Shown: in pieces, positions 7,865 through 14,985 of the stretch | Position numbering within the stretch: the first letter of the stretch is position 1 | How the letters are laid out: each line of letters starts with the position of its first letter | Source: a virus | Strand: one strand, 5' to 3' | IMG/VR virus record: IMGVR_UViG_3300006914_000021 | Coordinates: 1 to 26,781 of that record | Length of the DNA stretch: 26,781 nt | Made by a program: the position numbers and the translations under genes | The notes under the pieces: model-generated | Seen by the model: the letters and a program-made list of their open reading frames with translations, nothing else | What the model was told of the DNA's origin: nothing | Databases searched by the model: none

Positions 7865-7974
7865 CGGTGTGGTGGATATTCTCGCCACTCCGAACGGATT
7901 GGCAGACTATCAGACATTCGCATATCCTTCCAGTCGTGCCATTTGCGTGAGAGCCACAGAATGAATCGTAGCAT
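7861..7974 (-). CDS. 37-residue coupled hypothetical protein
   Basis: A tiny frame between the stop of the 181-residue gene (TGATG at 7974) and the next small gene (ATGA at 7861-7864). The peptide MLRFILWLSRKWHDW and the following basic-acidic stretch could be an amphipathic, membrane-touching helix. It is too short to place in a family. Evidence is the exact overlap at both ends. It could be a translational bridge rather than a working protein. Confidence 0.45.
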   Translation of the reverse strand: MLRFILWLSRKWHDWKDMRMSDSLPIRSEWREYPPHR

Positions 7975-8519
7975 CAGTAGTTCCTCGTTTCCCAGAAGAT
8001 GGTGTTTCTACGAAGGACACCAACTGGACAATCGAAACACGTGAATTCTATTGTCGCATCAGGAAAGAGATCAAAGAGTGCGTCCAAATCATCACGTGAT
8101 GGAGGATCCATGAACGAGTTGAGTAGAACGAACGTTTCGACTGGTGAACGTGGTTTGAGTATGCCTTGTGACATCGCCACACGCATAGGAAAATGACTAG
8201 CGCCAATAAAGCCTTCAAGACCACGAAATGTTCGACACACCTCGCCTTGAATCGTTTGATGTGAATCAGGAACGCGATCATCGATGAAATAATTGCCTAG
8301 TCCGTGAAGTGAATCCCACAAATGGACTTCAGTCCAGAATATATCTCGTGTAACACCTCGCCACATTCCACCACCGCCACCACGTTGTGCCATACGAAAT
8401 CCATATTCGGGAACTTCCCATGACCAAGCGATATCAGGATCTTGGGTTAGTCGTGTTCGGTTGCCGAGAACTCCTCGATGCCAGAGATCGAAGAATTCAG
8501 CTTTTGTTCGTATCTCCAT
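7974..8519 (-). CDS. hypothetical phage protein
   Basis: 181 residues. It has an N-terminal helix (TKAEFFDLWHRGVLGNRTRL), a glycine run (RGGGGGMWRGV) and aromatic-rich segments with a single cysteine pair (FTCFDC) near the end. I do not recognise the family. The gene lies downstream of the thymidylate synthase homologue in the same transcript, overlapping the intervening 70-residue gene by 23 bases. A role in nucleotide or DNA modification metabolism is suggested only by location. Confidence 0.65.
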   Translation of the reverse strand: MEIRTKAEFFDLWHRGVLGNRTRLTQDPDIAWSWEVPEYGFRMAQRGGGGGMWRGVTRDIFWTEVHLWDSLHGLGNYFIDDRVPDSHQTIQGEVCRTFRGLEGFIGASHFPMRVAMSQGILKPRSPVETFVLLNSFMDPPSRDDLDALFDLFPDATIEFTCFDCPVGVLRRNTIFWETRNY

Positions 8520-8709
8520 CTTTGGTCACACGAAATTGTGCGGATCCAACAAAGTTGGCGATCATGTCAACTTTGTCAGCTTCGTTTCGGATCGCTTCGG
8601 CGAGTTCGTTGTACATTCTCACACGACTGCTGCCAACTGCAGTCTGCTCAACATCACGCGCAATGCGACGGAGATTGAGACTGATTTCCTTCACTGTTTC
8701 AATTCGCAC
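8497..8709 (-). CDS. 70-residue hypothetical protein
   Basis: A GTG at 8709, preceded by GAGAAGG at 7 bases, opens a 70-residue frame that overlaps the end of the thymidylate synthase gene by 11 bases and the next gene by 23. The peptide (ETVKEISLNLRRIARDVEQT, then VRMYNELAEAIRNEADKVDM) is helical with heptad-like spacing and could form a short coiled coil. The frame is open further upstream, but those codons lie inside the synthase and look unlike protein. Function unknown. Confidence 0.6.
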   Translation of the reverse strand: MRIETVKEISLNLRRIARDVEQTAVGSSRVRMYNELAEAIRNEADKVDMIANFVGSAQFRVTKDGDTNKS

Positions 8710-9799
8710 GTTTGACCTTCTCTTCCCAGATCTTCTGACGACGAAGAATCCACTCGGTTGCTGCGAACAGCCAATCAACAGGTTTGCCGACGGCGACAGA
8801 CGCAGCATTGAGTTCGAGTAGTGCTTGAGAGAATCGTTCTGGTGCTGGCAACTCTCGCCAAGCTTCGTGAGCTTGCAGAATCTTGAGAACCATCTCCTGC
8901 CACGGATTCGGATTCCGTGGCTTGATACGTTCGAGTCCGAAGTGCGTGTCTGCCTGCAGCAGGATTTCAGTGATCTGGTCATCGAGTCTTCTGATGGTTA
9001 CCGACGGATGTTCGAACTGCGTCGTCGGATAGATCATCGGAAGATTCTCGACGTATCCCGTCTCGTAAGGATTCGGCGTGTTGATGAAATCAGCGACAGA
9101 TTTCACTTGCTCGAACGCCTCGCGATATGCGTGCCAGTTGACTGAGATCTGGCGAAAGACTCCAACCGGACAGCCGATCCAGATTGCCATATATTCGAGG
9201 AGAACTGAGAAGTGCACAGCGTTGGCACCATACGCTCCCCAGATGATATCATTGGATCGGCAAAACAGAGTCATGTCGAGCCGACCTTCTTGATCACGTT
9301 GAAATGTTAGGCAGAGATTGCACGGAAATGCTTTGCCATTCTTGCCGAGATCAGATGTGGGATCCCACATCTGGAGCACACAACGACGACTATCGCGATG
9401 GACGCGAAGTTCTTCAGCAATCGGTTCGAGTTGATCGAATTCGAACCACTTGCGCCATCGGTAGCCATACGCATCGTGGATGGTTTTTCCGTCATCGCTG
9501 TAGTTGATCATGTTCTTTGCATAGCGAGCGACGGATCCAGCATCGTTGCGTCCGTTCAACATCCACAGACTTTCGTAGAGATGGAAGAACGGATTGGCGT
9601 CGCGTTCTGGCCAGAACAGCACGCGTTCGAGTGGTTTCCGATATATGGTTGTGACCGGATACGGAGTCAGGATGACTTTCCCGTTCCGACTATCGCGTTC
9701 GTCACCATGTAAGATCAGGTGACTGACAGCAATTGGCAATACTTCGTGCACATTGCGTGCATCAATCACTACCATCTGTGGAATTTCACGAACGATCAT
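8699..9799 (-). CDS. thymidylate synthase family protein (TS or dUMP hydroxymethylase)
   Basis: 366 residues, longer than bacterial ThyA (264). The fold markers are present: FHLYESLWMLNG (Glu76, equivalent to E. coli Glu58), catalytic Cys160 in AFPCNLCLTFQ, CRSND (Arg181, Ser182, Asp184 for phosphate), Asn193 in WGAYGANAVHFS (aligned to the uracil-contacting Asn177) and NWHAY (His223, Tyr225, equivalent to His207/Tyr209). Asn rather than Asp at 193 points to dUMP, not dCMP. The variant GAYGAN loop and the absence of the WDEW tryptophans differ from true ThyA. Whether it methylates or hydroxymethylates dUMP cannot be read from sequence. With hmdU-kinase-type genes just upstream, 5-hydroxymethyl-dUMP synthesis is plausible. 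Confidence 0.88.
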   Translation of the reverse strand: MIVREIPQMVVIDARNVHEVLPIAVSHLILHGDERDSRNGKVILTPYPVTTIYRKPLERVLFWPERDANPFFHLYESLWMLNGRNDAGSVARYAKNMINYSDDGKTIHDAYGYRWRKWFEFDQLEPIAEELRVHRDSRRCVLQMWDPTSDLGKNGKAFPCNLCLTFQRDQEGRLDMTLFCRSNDIIWGAYGANAVHFSVLLEYMAIWIGCPVGVFRQISVNWHAYREAFEQVKSVADFINTPNPYETGYVENLPMIYPTTQFEHPSVTIRRLDDQITEILLQADTHFGLERIKPRNPNPWQEMVLKILQAHEAWRELPAPERFSQALLELNAASVAVGKPVDWLFAATEWILRRQKIWEEKVKRAN

Positions 9800-10035
9800 G
9801 ATCGTGTCTCCGGAAAGAATGGCGTAGCGAGAATAGTTGGTTCTGGCCGAAGTTGACCACCTTCGATGTAACCGTGGTCTTCTACAGTTTCACCATCCCA
9901 CATCACTGAATACATGATACATTTCTGCCCAGTGCCAGACGGTGTGGATGAGTAGACGCGATTGATTTTCCCACGTTTGAAGGGACGCAGTTCATCCCAC
10001 GTGGATTTGATGACGCGGTCGCCGACTTTGAACAT
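9796..10035 (-). CDS. small SH3-like barrel protein
   Basis: 79 residues beginning MFKVGDRVIKSTWDELRPF, followed by GKINRVYSS, IMYSVMWDGETVED and GYIEGGQLRPEP. The pattern of short strands with a VGDRV start and a WDGE turn resembles KOW/SH3-like or YorP-type small barrels found in phages. It is coupled on both sides (TAATG upstream, ATGA to the thymidylate synthase gene). It is probably an accessory of the modification enzymes or a nucleic-acid binder; function unproven. Confidence 0.65.
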   Translation of the reverse strand: MFKVGDRVIKSTWDELRPFKRGKINRVYSSTPSGTGQKCIMYSVMWDGETVEDHGYIEGGQLRPEPTILATPFFPETRS

Positions 10036-10886
10036 TAGAGATACCGACGTTTCAGTCGTTGACCTTGGGCACCACGACTGTATTTGTCATACTCGCAAAG
10101 CCAATGTTCGACTTCGCGCATCTCCCACTGTTTCCAATCTGCTGGCCAATAATGAGAATGCTGGCTCATGGCCAACAGATTGTCGCACTCCTTCAACATC
10201 TCACACTGGTCAGTCTGGGATCCACGATGAAATGCTCGTGAGTTGTCACGAAGAATGCGACCCATACCATGAGTTGCGCCAGGACCGAGATTGGCCCAAT
10301 TCATGATATCGACTGCATCCTCCAACACGGGAGTCCATCGCAAATCAGTCACAACTTCGTATGCCATGAATGGTCCAAGATATGGAATATCCTGAAGATC
10401 CATCCACGCACGACGAAGTGAGTTTCCCCAGAGCTTGACCATGTCTGGTAGAAGGATTCTGGCCACTCGAACACATTCGAGGATTCCATCAAGCTTGTTC
10501 TTTCCAGTCAACGTCTTGATCATGTATGCACCAGTGACCAATGGCTTCACATGAACGAGACGTCGGTTTGCTTCATCCTGATTCCATCCGTTGAGCAGCA
10601 GATCCTGGATGACTTCACCAGTCTCGATGCGGTTGAACCAACGGAAGATGATGGTAGCTTCGACGATCTTCAGATAATTGCGTTTAACGCAGAGAGGAAA
10701 TCGCACGTTGTCGCGAAACCAGACGGTTGTTCGGTCATCTTCACGATGGACGTTGCAGAACCGATACTCCTGAAACACACCGTCTGTGGTCCATGGCCAG
10801 GGAAGACCTTGTTCTCGTCTCAGTTTGATCTGATATCGTTCGCGTGCGGTCGCGAAGAACTTCAGACGTTGATCGTCGACGGCCAT
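10035..10886 (-). CDS. 5-hmdU DNA kinase helical-domain protein (DNA base hypermodification)
   Basis: 283 residues. The N-terminus ARERYQIKLRREQGLPWPWT followed by YRFCNVHREDDRTT (41-54) is the signature I associate with the helical domain of 5-hydroxymethyl-dU DNA kinases, described in phage thymidine hypermodification systems. A helix-hairpin-helix-like part reads YLGPFMAYEVVTDLRW (169-184) and NLGPGATHGMGR (199-210), as in DNA-glycosylase-type folds. It should bind hydroxymethyluracil-containing DNA and act with the P-loop kinase encoded directly upstream, whose 3' end it overlaps by 25 bases; in some phages I believe these are fused. Exact chemistry here is inference; membership in a base-hypermodification family is fairly firm. 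Confidence 0.82.
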   Translation of the reverse strand: MAVDDQRLKFFATARERYQIKLRREQGLPWPWTTDGVFQEYRFCNVHREDDRTTVWFRDNVRFPLCVKRNYLKIVEATIIFRWFNRIETGEVIQDLLLNGWNQDEANRRLVHVKPLVTGAYMIKTLTGKNKLDGILECVRVARILLPDMVKLWGNSLRRAWMDLQDIPYLGPFMAYEVVTDLRWTPVLEDAVDIMNWANLGPGATHGMGRILRDNSRAFHRGSQTDQCEMLKECDNLLAMSQHSHYWPADWKQWEMREVEHWLCEYDKYSRGAQGQRLKRRYL

Positions 10887-11449
10887 CCCATTGCCTCCAG
10901 AACTGCATTCAATGCGTCAGTTCGGTTCAGAAGACGGAAATCAACTCCAGCGTCACGGAAACGCGAACGCTGATTCTTGACTCCTTCCATCTTCTTGTGG
11001 GCCGTCTTGATTGTAGATTCTTTCATCTCCTGGACGGAGCCTCGTTCGTCTCGACGTGCCTGGATGCTCGCAATGCAGACGTCAAGCGGAGTGTTGAGTT
11101 CGATGACCATCAACTGATACCGACGCTTGAGATCACAACATCGGATCACATCACTGGCAACGATGAGACCTTCGTAGATCACATCCCATCCCATCTTGGC
11201 TGGCGCTTCGATGAGTTCGTAGATGTAGTCAAGTCCGTTGAGAGTGTCGCAACCACCACATGCTGTTTCGTAATGGCCAGGAACGTAGAGAGGACGAACC
11301 AAACTTCTTGGTTCACGATAGAACCTGTAACCGACTGGCTGCTTTCTACCAGAACGGAACATTGGTTCACGGACCTGGTAGTTCTTCATCAATTCACGCA
11401 CGATGAAACTCTTGCCAGAACCGGACGTTCCTCTTAGATTGATTATCAT
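10862..11449 (-). CDS. P-loop nucleotide/5-hmdU DNA kinase
   Basis: 195 residues. Walker A GTSGSGKS (7-14) directly at the N-terminus after MIINLR, a YETACGGCDTL motif (60-70) and VIYEGLIVASD (90-100). This order (P-loop, CGGCD, EG) is typical of the P-loop kinases proposed or shown to phosphorylate 5-hydroxymethyluracil in phage DNA. A lid-type region with basic residues (ARRDERGS) follows. It is the first gene after a promoter motif at 11468-11478, only about 20 bases from the -10. Its partner helical-domain gene overlaps it. A free-nucleotide kinase is the alternative. Confidence 0.82.
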   Translation of the reverse strand: MIINLRGTSGSGKSFIVRELMKNYQVREPMFRSGRKQPVGYRFYREPRSLVRPLYVPGHYETACGGCDTLNGLDYIYELIEAPAKMGWDVIYEGLIVASDVIRCCDLKRRYQLMVIELNTPLDVCIASIQARRDERGSVQEMKESTIKTAHKKMEGVKNQRSRFRDAGVDFRLLNRTDALNAVLEAMGWPSTINV

Positions 11450-11467
11450 GACTTTACTGGTGCCTAT

Positions 11468-11478
11468 ATTCTACTACG
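11468..11478 (-). promoter_or_regulatory. minus-strand promoter candidate (CGTAG-TAGAAT)
   Basis: On the minus strand CGTAG is followed immediately by TAGAAT and then ATAGG, aligning with CGTAG-TATACT at 1350-1369 and 5044-5064. It lies about 20 bases before the kinase ATG, so the leader is very short. A tandem 11-base repeat (11499-11520) lies upstream of it in the position of an activator or -35-region site. Confidence 0.5.
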
Positions 11479-11498
11479 TTTTCTTGTGAAAAGCTAGA

Positions 11499-11520
11499 AG
11501 AAACGTTGCAGAAACGTTGC
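11499..11520 (-). repeat. tandem 11-base repeat upstream of the kinase promoter
   Basis: Two perfect adjoining copies of AGAAACGTTGC (minus strand GCAACGTTTCT). The 11-base period places both on one face of the helix, each with the palindromic core AACGTT. The location 20-50 bases upstream of the -10 makes it a candidate binding site for a regulator of the hypermodification genes. It lies between the stop at 11526 and the promoter. Confidence 0.6.
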
Positions 11521-11525
11521 TGTAA

Positions 11526-11954
11526 CTATCTTTGATCCGGATGACATTGGCCGTTGCATCCGATGTGGAGGCACTTTGAACAAGTCGGACGATTCTCGAT
11601 TTTGTATGGTGTGATTTTGCTGAAATCACGACCATGACGTTGTGCCGCTCGATCTTCAAGCAACCAGATCGCACATTGTAATTGAAGAATTACTCCGTCA
11701 TTTCGTTTGTCAGGAATCTGATTGTTGAGATATTTCACTCGGTCAATCAGTGCGCGAAGGACTTCCTGAATGGTGGTTCCGGGATGATGGTAGACATTGC
11801 CAGGATATCCTGGTCCTTCGCGTTTCACGAACTGAAGTGTGTTGGTGCGGAATGGTCGCGATACTTCTTGTTCTGGATCGTTCAGTTCCGCGACTTCTGG
11901 TTCACCATCAAGCCACTGGAGTTCGTAGACGTGACCAGGATCAATAACCTTCAT
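11526..11954 (-). CDS. conserved phage protein with C-terminal cysteines
   Basis: 142 residues from the ATG at 11954, which overlaps the upstream TGA (ATGA); the ORF could start 17 codons earlier inside the HD gene. The segments KVIDPGHVYELQWLDG, QFVKREGPGYPGN and TTIQEVLRALIDRVKYL form a family I have seen in phages beside replication and nucleotide genes, with no assigned function. The C-terminus (CSKCLHIGCNGQCHPDQR) carries four cysteines and a histidine and probably binds zinc. Confidence 0.72.
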   Translation of the reverse strand: MKVIDPGHVYELQWLDGEPEVAELNDPEQEVSRPFRTNTLQFVKREGPGYPGNVYHHPGTTIQEVLRALIDRVKYLNNQIPDKRNDGVILQLQCAIWLLEDRAAQRHGRDFSKITPYKIENRPTCSKCLHIGCNGQCHPDQR

Positions 11955-12535
11955 GTTGTGATCATCCTGAAATAATCGAGAAAGAGTTGCTCTGACCACT
12001 TCCAATCCCAGAACGACCAGTGCCCAACCAGATCTTCTTCCTCTTTGGTCATCGCTGGAAATTCACCATCACCTGGTCCGTGATGTTCATCAATCACAAA
12101 ATCCTTGCCGAATGCTTTCCTCGCTTCAAAGCGGACCATCACTCGATCGGCTTTGGTGATAGAAGGATGAAGACTCATCGGAAGATCAAATCTCTGGTAG
12201 ATTCGACTCTGCACTTCGTGTTCGAGGAGTCGATATCCATCAAGAAATGCTGTCCTCTTGATCCATCTCGTGATGTCACCGAGATATGCTTCTGCTGCAT
12301 CATGCAGAAGTGCTTGGAGTCGGATCCATTTCGCTTGCGCAAATGGATCTTTCTCCACTACGCGAACGACATAGACTGAATGTTGCGCGACACTGATCGG
12401 CTTCTTTGAATGGCCAGCAAACCGATTGCACAATGCCAGCGCATGTGCGATATCTTCGATGCAGATATCCTCGTGTCGAAGATCGGTCGGGTCGATATGC
12501 TTGCCAGTGAACGTCGTCTGCAACCAGTTAGTCAT
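11951..12535 (-). CDS. HD-domain phosphohydrolase (YfbR-like nucleotidase)
   Basis: 194 residues. The HD metal site is visible: ISVAQHSVYV (His52), ALLHDAAEAYLGDI (His78, Asp79) and a downstream KADRV helix. Spacing and the HDAAEAYLGD wording match phage and bacterial YfbR-type enzymes, which remove phosphate from deoxynucleoside 5'-monophosphates. A phage could use it to prune dNMP pools, for example normal dTMP or dCMP when a modified thymine is being made; that use is inference. It is coupled on both sides by ATGA overlaps. Confidence 0.85.
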   Translation of the reverse strand: MTNWLQTTFTGKHIDPTDLRHEDICIEDIAHALALCNRFAGHSKKPISVAQHSVYVVRVVEKDPFAQAKWIRLQALLHDAAEAYLGDITRWIKRTAFLDGYRLLEHEVQSRIYQRFDLPMSLHPSITKADRVMVRFEARKAFGKDFVIDEHHGPGDGEFPAMTKEEEDLVGHWSFWDWKWSEQLFLDYFRMITT

Positions 12536-12747
12536 GACTCGAGATAGACGTTCTTCGCTCTCGGTCCGCGCTGAGAATGTTCCAGATCATCCTCGAACGT
12601 GACCTTGTCGTCCTGAGTCATCTCGGTGATCTCCGCGTTCCGGAGATTGCTTTTGTGGAAGAAATATTCGCGACCATCGTCACCCTTGATGAAACCGAAT
12701 CCCTTGTCGATGATCACTCGTCGAATCGTACCATGTATCGCCGCCAT
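12532..12747 (-). CDS. cold-shock domain protein (CspA-like)
   Basis: 71 residues, the usual length for a Csp. RNP1 is KGFGFI (15-20) and RNP2 is YFFHKS (28-33). The ending RGPRAKNVYL is also typical. These bind single-stranded RNA or DNA and act as RNA chaperones. The ribosome site is an ideal AGGAGG at 6 bases, one of the strongest in the window, so it may be made in quantity. It is followed by the HD gene via ATGA. Confidence 0.93.
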   Translation of the reverse strand: MAAIHGTIRRVIIDKGFGFIKGDDGREYFFHKSNLRNAEITEMTQDDKVTFEDDLEHSQRGPRAKNVYLES

Positions 12748-12755
12748 GTCGCCTC

Positions 12756-13130
12756 CTAGAACTTGAAATCAAGCTCAACGCTGCCGATTTCGAACTCCCG
12801 CCGATGACCCGGATACGCTGTTACTTCGATGACTTTCACTGTGATTGCCGACGGATGGATTCCTGTCTTCCGTTTGAAGATTTCGAGTTGCGTGCGGAGG
12901 GCGTTGACCAAATTGACCTTGAGTAAAGAAATCTCTTCGGCGACGAGCATAACGTCCATAGATGTCTCCATAGACTGTTGGTGGCTCGAAGATAGAGGTT
13001 CCGTCGAGCCGTCGGAGATTAGGAAGTCGCCACGATTCATCGGACAGTGTGCTTCGCTGTGGTATCCACGTCCGCATATCCGGCACTTCGGGCCAAGCGA
13101 AAGGAATGGGATCCCAGGTTGTGGCGACAT
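12756..13130 (-). CDS. zinc-knuckle and helical hypothetical protein
   Basis: 124 residues. CRICGRGYHSEAHC near the N-terminus is a CCHC-type knuckle. The second half (MLVAEEISLLKVNLVNALRT, then IFKRKTGIHP and ITVKVIEVTAYPG) looks like genuine protein with a helix followed by beta strands. Its stop lies 9 bases before the Csp start region. The first part shares its DNA with the coupled frame from 13230. The exact start is uncertain; the half-way methionines (at MDVMLVAEE) are an alternative. Confidence 0.6.
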   Translation of the reverse strand: MSPQPGIPFLSLGPKCRICGRGYHSEAHCPMNRGDFLISDGSTEPLSSSHQQSMETSMDVMLVAEEISLLKVNLVNALRTQLEIFKRKTGIHPSAITVKVIEVTAYPGHRREFEIGSVELDFKF

Positions 13131-13230
13131 ATGGCGGACTCACTTTCTGCAGCGCGTCCGCTGCTTCTTGTGGTGAGAGTGGTTGAAGACCGACGCATGA
13201 AACTATGATGCCGATAATTGTACAGGTCAT
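12775..13230 (-). CDS. overlapping frame starting at 13230, hypothetical
   Basis: The ATG at 13230 overlaps the upstream TGA (ATGA), as for proven neighbours, so ribosomes should enter this frame. The N-terminus has a short hydrophobic stretch (CTIIGIIVSCVGLQPL) and then SPQEAADALQKVSPPY, which looks like protein. After about residue 50 it becomes Arg/Ser-rich while the +1 frame (the 13130 gene) looks like the real coding sequence. Either a short gene, a frameshifted single gene, or truly overlapping genes is possible. The second half should not be trusted. Confidence 0.35.
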   Translation of the reverse strand: MTCTIIGIIVSCVGLQPLSPQEAADALQKVSPPYVATTWDPIPFAWPEVPDMRTWIPQRSTLSDESWRLPNLRRLDGTSIFEPPTVYGDIYGRYARRRRDFFTQGQFGQRPPHATRNLQTEDRNPSVGNHSESHRSNSVSGSSAGVRNRQR

Positions 13231-13760
13231 TTGTCAGGATCCTCGTATTGAAGATGGGATGCGTTCGGTTGATCTGGATGTTGTTCAGACCATGATTTCC
13301 ATCCTTTCTCGGTGAACTCAGTCGAGTAGACTTCGCCTCGCGGAAGAATCGGCTGCCAGTTCTCGTCGCAGAAAACACGATAGTGCGTCACGATTGCTCT
13401 GGCGGTTGGCATCTTTGCAGATTCCATCCACACGAGTTTCTTGTTCTCGCCGAAGAATGCATCAACCCACTTCTCGGCCAGTTTGTTGTCGAACGGACGT
13501 CGCTGATGAGTGACTGGATCAGCAAACGACAACGACAAGTGAAGACATTTGTCGTAATCAGGATTCTTAAACCACCCACTCGAATGCATGCCCTCATCTC
13601 GAGTGAAGATGATCAGAGTTCCTGTTGCAGCATGGAAATGAGTGCACGGTGCATCTGGCAGACCTTGACCACGATGCGTTTGCCGAGTCATCGCGATCAG
13701 GCGTGCGTTGGCCGCGAACGACGACAACGATTCAAGAGTTCGCTTGTCAATGAACATCAT
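13227..13760 (-). CDS. conserved phage protein of unknown function
   Basis: 177 residues. It starts at an ATG overlapping the upstream TGA with GAGG just before it. Segments LESLSSFAANARLIAM, PDAPCTHFHAATGTLIIFTRD and SSGWFKNPDYDKCLHLSLSF form a sequence I recognise as recurring in phages, with no function known to me. It has several His and aromatic residues. The gene lies between modification-type genes and small zinc proteins; no specific role can be read. Confidence 0.7.
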   Translation of the reverse strand: MMFIDKRTLESLSSFAANARLIAMTRQTHRGQGLPDAPCTHFHAATGTLIIFTRDEGMHSSGWFKNPDYDKCLHLSLSFADPVTHQRRPFDNKLAEKWVDAFFGENKKLVWMESAKMPTARAIVTHYRVFCDENWQPILPRGEVYSTEFTEKGWKSWSEQHPDQPNASHLQYEDPDK

Positions 13761-14212
13761 TTACCTCGCGTAATGTTCGGCAATTTCATGCGTTCCGGAT
13801 ACTTCTCAGCAAACGCACGGAATTTCGCAATCGTTGCTTTGTTGCTGAGCAGATGCTCCTCCTTCGCAATCGGATCCGAATATTCGGTTTCGACGACAAT
13901 CTTGCCATAGGCTTCGAGTGTAGGAATCGCCAGACGATCACGAGCACGGAGCAGAACGAGTGGTTCCTCTTCCGGAACTTCCTGACCGTTGGATGTTTTG
14001 ATGACCGAGATCTTCGCTGTTCTTAGATCTGCGTGGATGTGGAAACGAGACGTTAGTTGCCTATTCATTGAGACCAATGGTTCGTGCAGCATATTTCTCG
14101 CAGCACCAGGATCCTTGCATTCGAGCGCTGTGCAGACCAATTGATGTTCATTGTTCACAGAAAGCGTATGATTTCCGCACGACGGACACAAGACGTCTTG
14201 GATGAGTATCAT
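13757..14212 (-). CDS. zinc-ribbon phage protein
   Basis: 151 residues counted from the ATG at 14212, which has GGAG at 6 bases and overlaps the glycosyltransferase stop (TGATG). A start 4 codons upstream (14224) is less likely. The N-terminus carries CPSCGNHTLSV and, 14 residues after the first pair, C-x4-C (VCTALECKD), a zinc ribbon. The remainder is charged and partly helical (LRARDRLAIPTLEAYG; ATIAKFRAFAEKYP). It is not assigned to a family with known function. Confidence 0.68.
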   Translation of the reverse strand: MILIQDVLCPSCGNHTLSVNNEHQLVCTALECKDPGAARNMLHEPLVSMNRQLTSRFHIHADLRTAKISVIKTSNGQEVPEEEPLVLLRARDRLAIPTLEAYGKIVVETEYSDPIAKEEHLLSNKATIAKFRAFAEKYPERMKLPNITRGK

Positions 14213-14985
14213 CACCATCTCCATTTTGGTCCGCGAACCAGTCGCCAGTTCGGGATTGTTTGCAAACCACCGTCAAGAGTGCGATATCCGTTGCACGTGA
14301 CTGTATCAGGAAATCGTGACAGAATGATCCGCTTCGCTTCTTCTTGCACTTCCTTCGATTTGTTCATCGACGAATCGCGAAGTGCTTCTCGTTTGTCAAC
14401 ACCGATCGCAGCGACTCGACCCAGACAACCATCTTTCTCACGATGTGCTGCCGAACGGTAGACATCTTCGTATGCCGGCAGATTTTCGTCGAGGAAGAAG
14501 GAAGGATCTTCGCATGCTGCACATAGTTGCGCACCACCAGTGATCAAACCGAATGTTCGCTTGAAACCAGTTCCGAGCCAATCCTTGCGTGCCGTATTCT
14601 GAAATCCGTTGAGTGATGTTCCGAGTGCTTCAGCACACTTCCGCGCTTCTGTGATGGCTTCAATCCACGGAATTGGTCCTTGCTTGTTCACGAACATATT
14701 CGCATGCCAGTCATCATCGAGTCGGAAGTAGAACCGAAATCCTGCCTTGAATGCTTGCCGATAGCACTCAAGAGATTGCGGAATCATTCCGACTTTTCCT
14801 TCAACCACTCGAATCTGGGAATTGGCGATGGTCTTGTTCGCTTCAAGTGTTCGTGGATCTGATTGAATGATGATCGGCAACGAAATGTTTTGCTGTAGCA
14901 ACAGTTGCAAAGTGCGCAACGGAGTTGCTCGTTTCGTCGGAATGATGATGACCGTATCCTTCAGGATTTGGTCGGTTTCAGCCAT
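14212..14985 (-). CDS. GT-A glycosyltransferase, TAGT-like (DNA base modification)
   Basis: 257 residues. The start TVIIIPTKRA is a GT-A nucleotide-sugar strand, the metal-binding motif is FRLDDDW (87-93, DxD type), and an acidic AYEDVYRSA (171-179) sits where GT-A enzymes place a base or acceptor-site acid. This layout resembles the TET/JBP-associated glycosyltransferases predicted to add sugars to hydroxymethylated bases in phage DNA; no TET/JBP oxygenase is in the window. It would act on modified thymine here if the pathway is right. Ribosome site AGGAAA lies 8 bases upstream; the start overlaps the radical SAM gene by 25 bases. A glycosyltransferase for another acceptor is the alternative. 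Confidence 0.62.
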   Translation of the reverse strand: MAETDQILKDTVIIIPTKRATPLRTLQLLLQQNISLPIIIQSDPRTLEANKTIANSQIRVVEGKVGMIPQSLECYRQAFKAGFRFYFRLDDDWHANMFVNKQGPIPWIEAITEARKCAEALGTSLNGFQNTARKDWLGTGFKRTFGLITGGAQLCAACEDPSFFLDENLPAYEDVYRSAAHREKDGCLGRVAAIGVDKREALRDSSMNKSKEVQEEAKRIILSRFPDTVTCNGYRTLDGGLQTIPNWRLVRGPKWRW

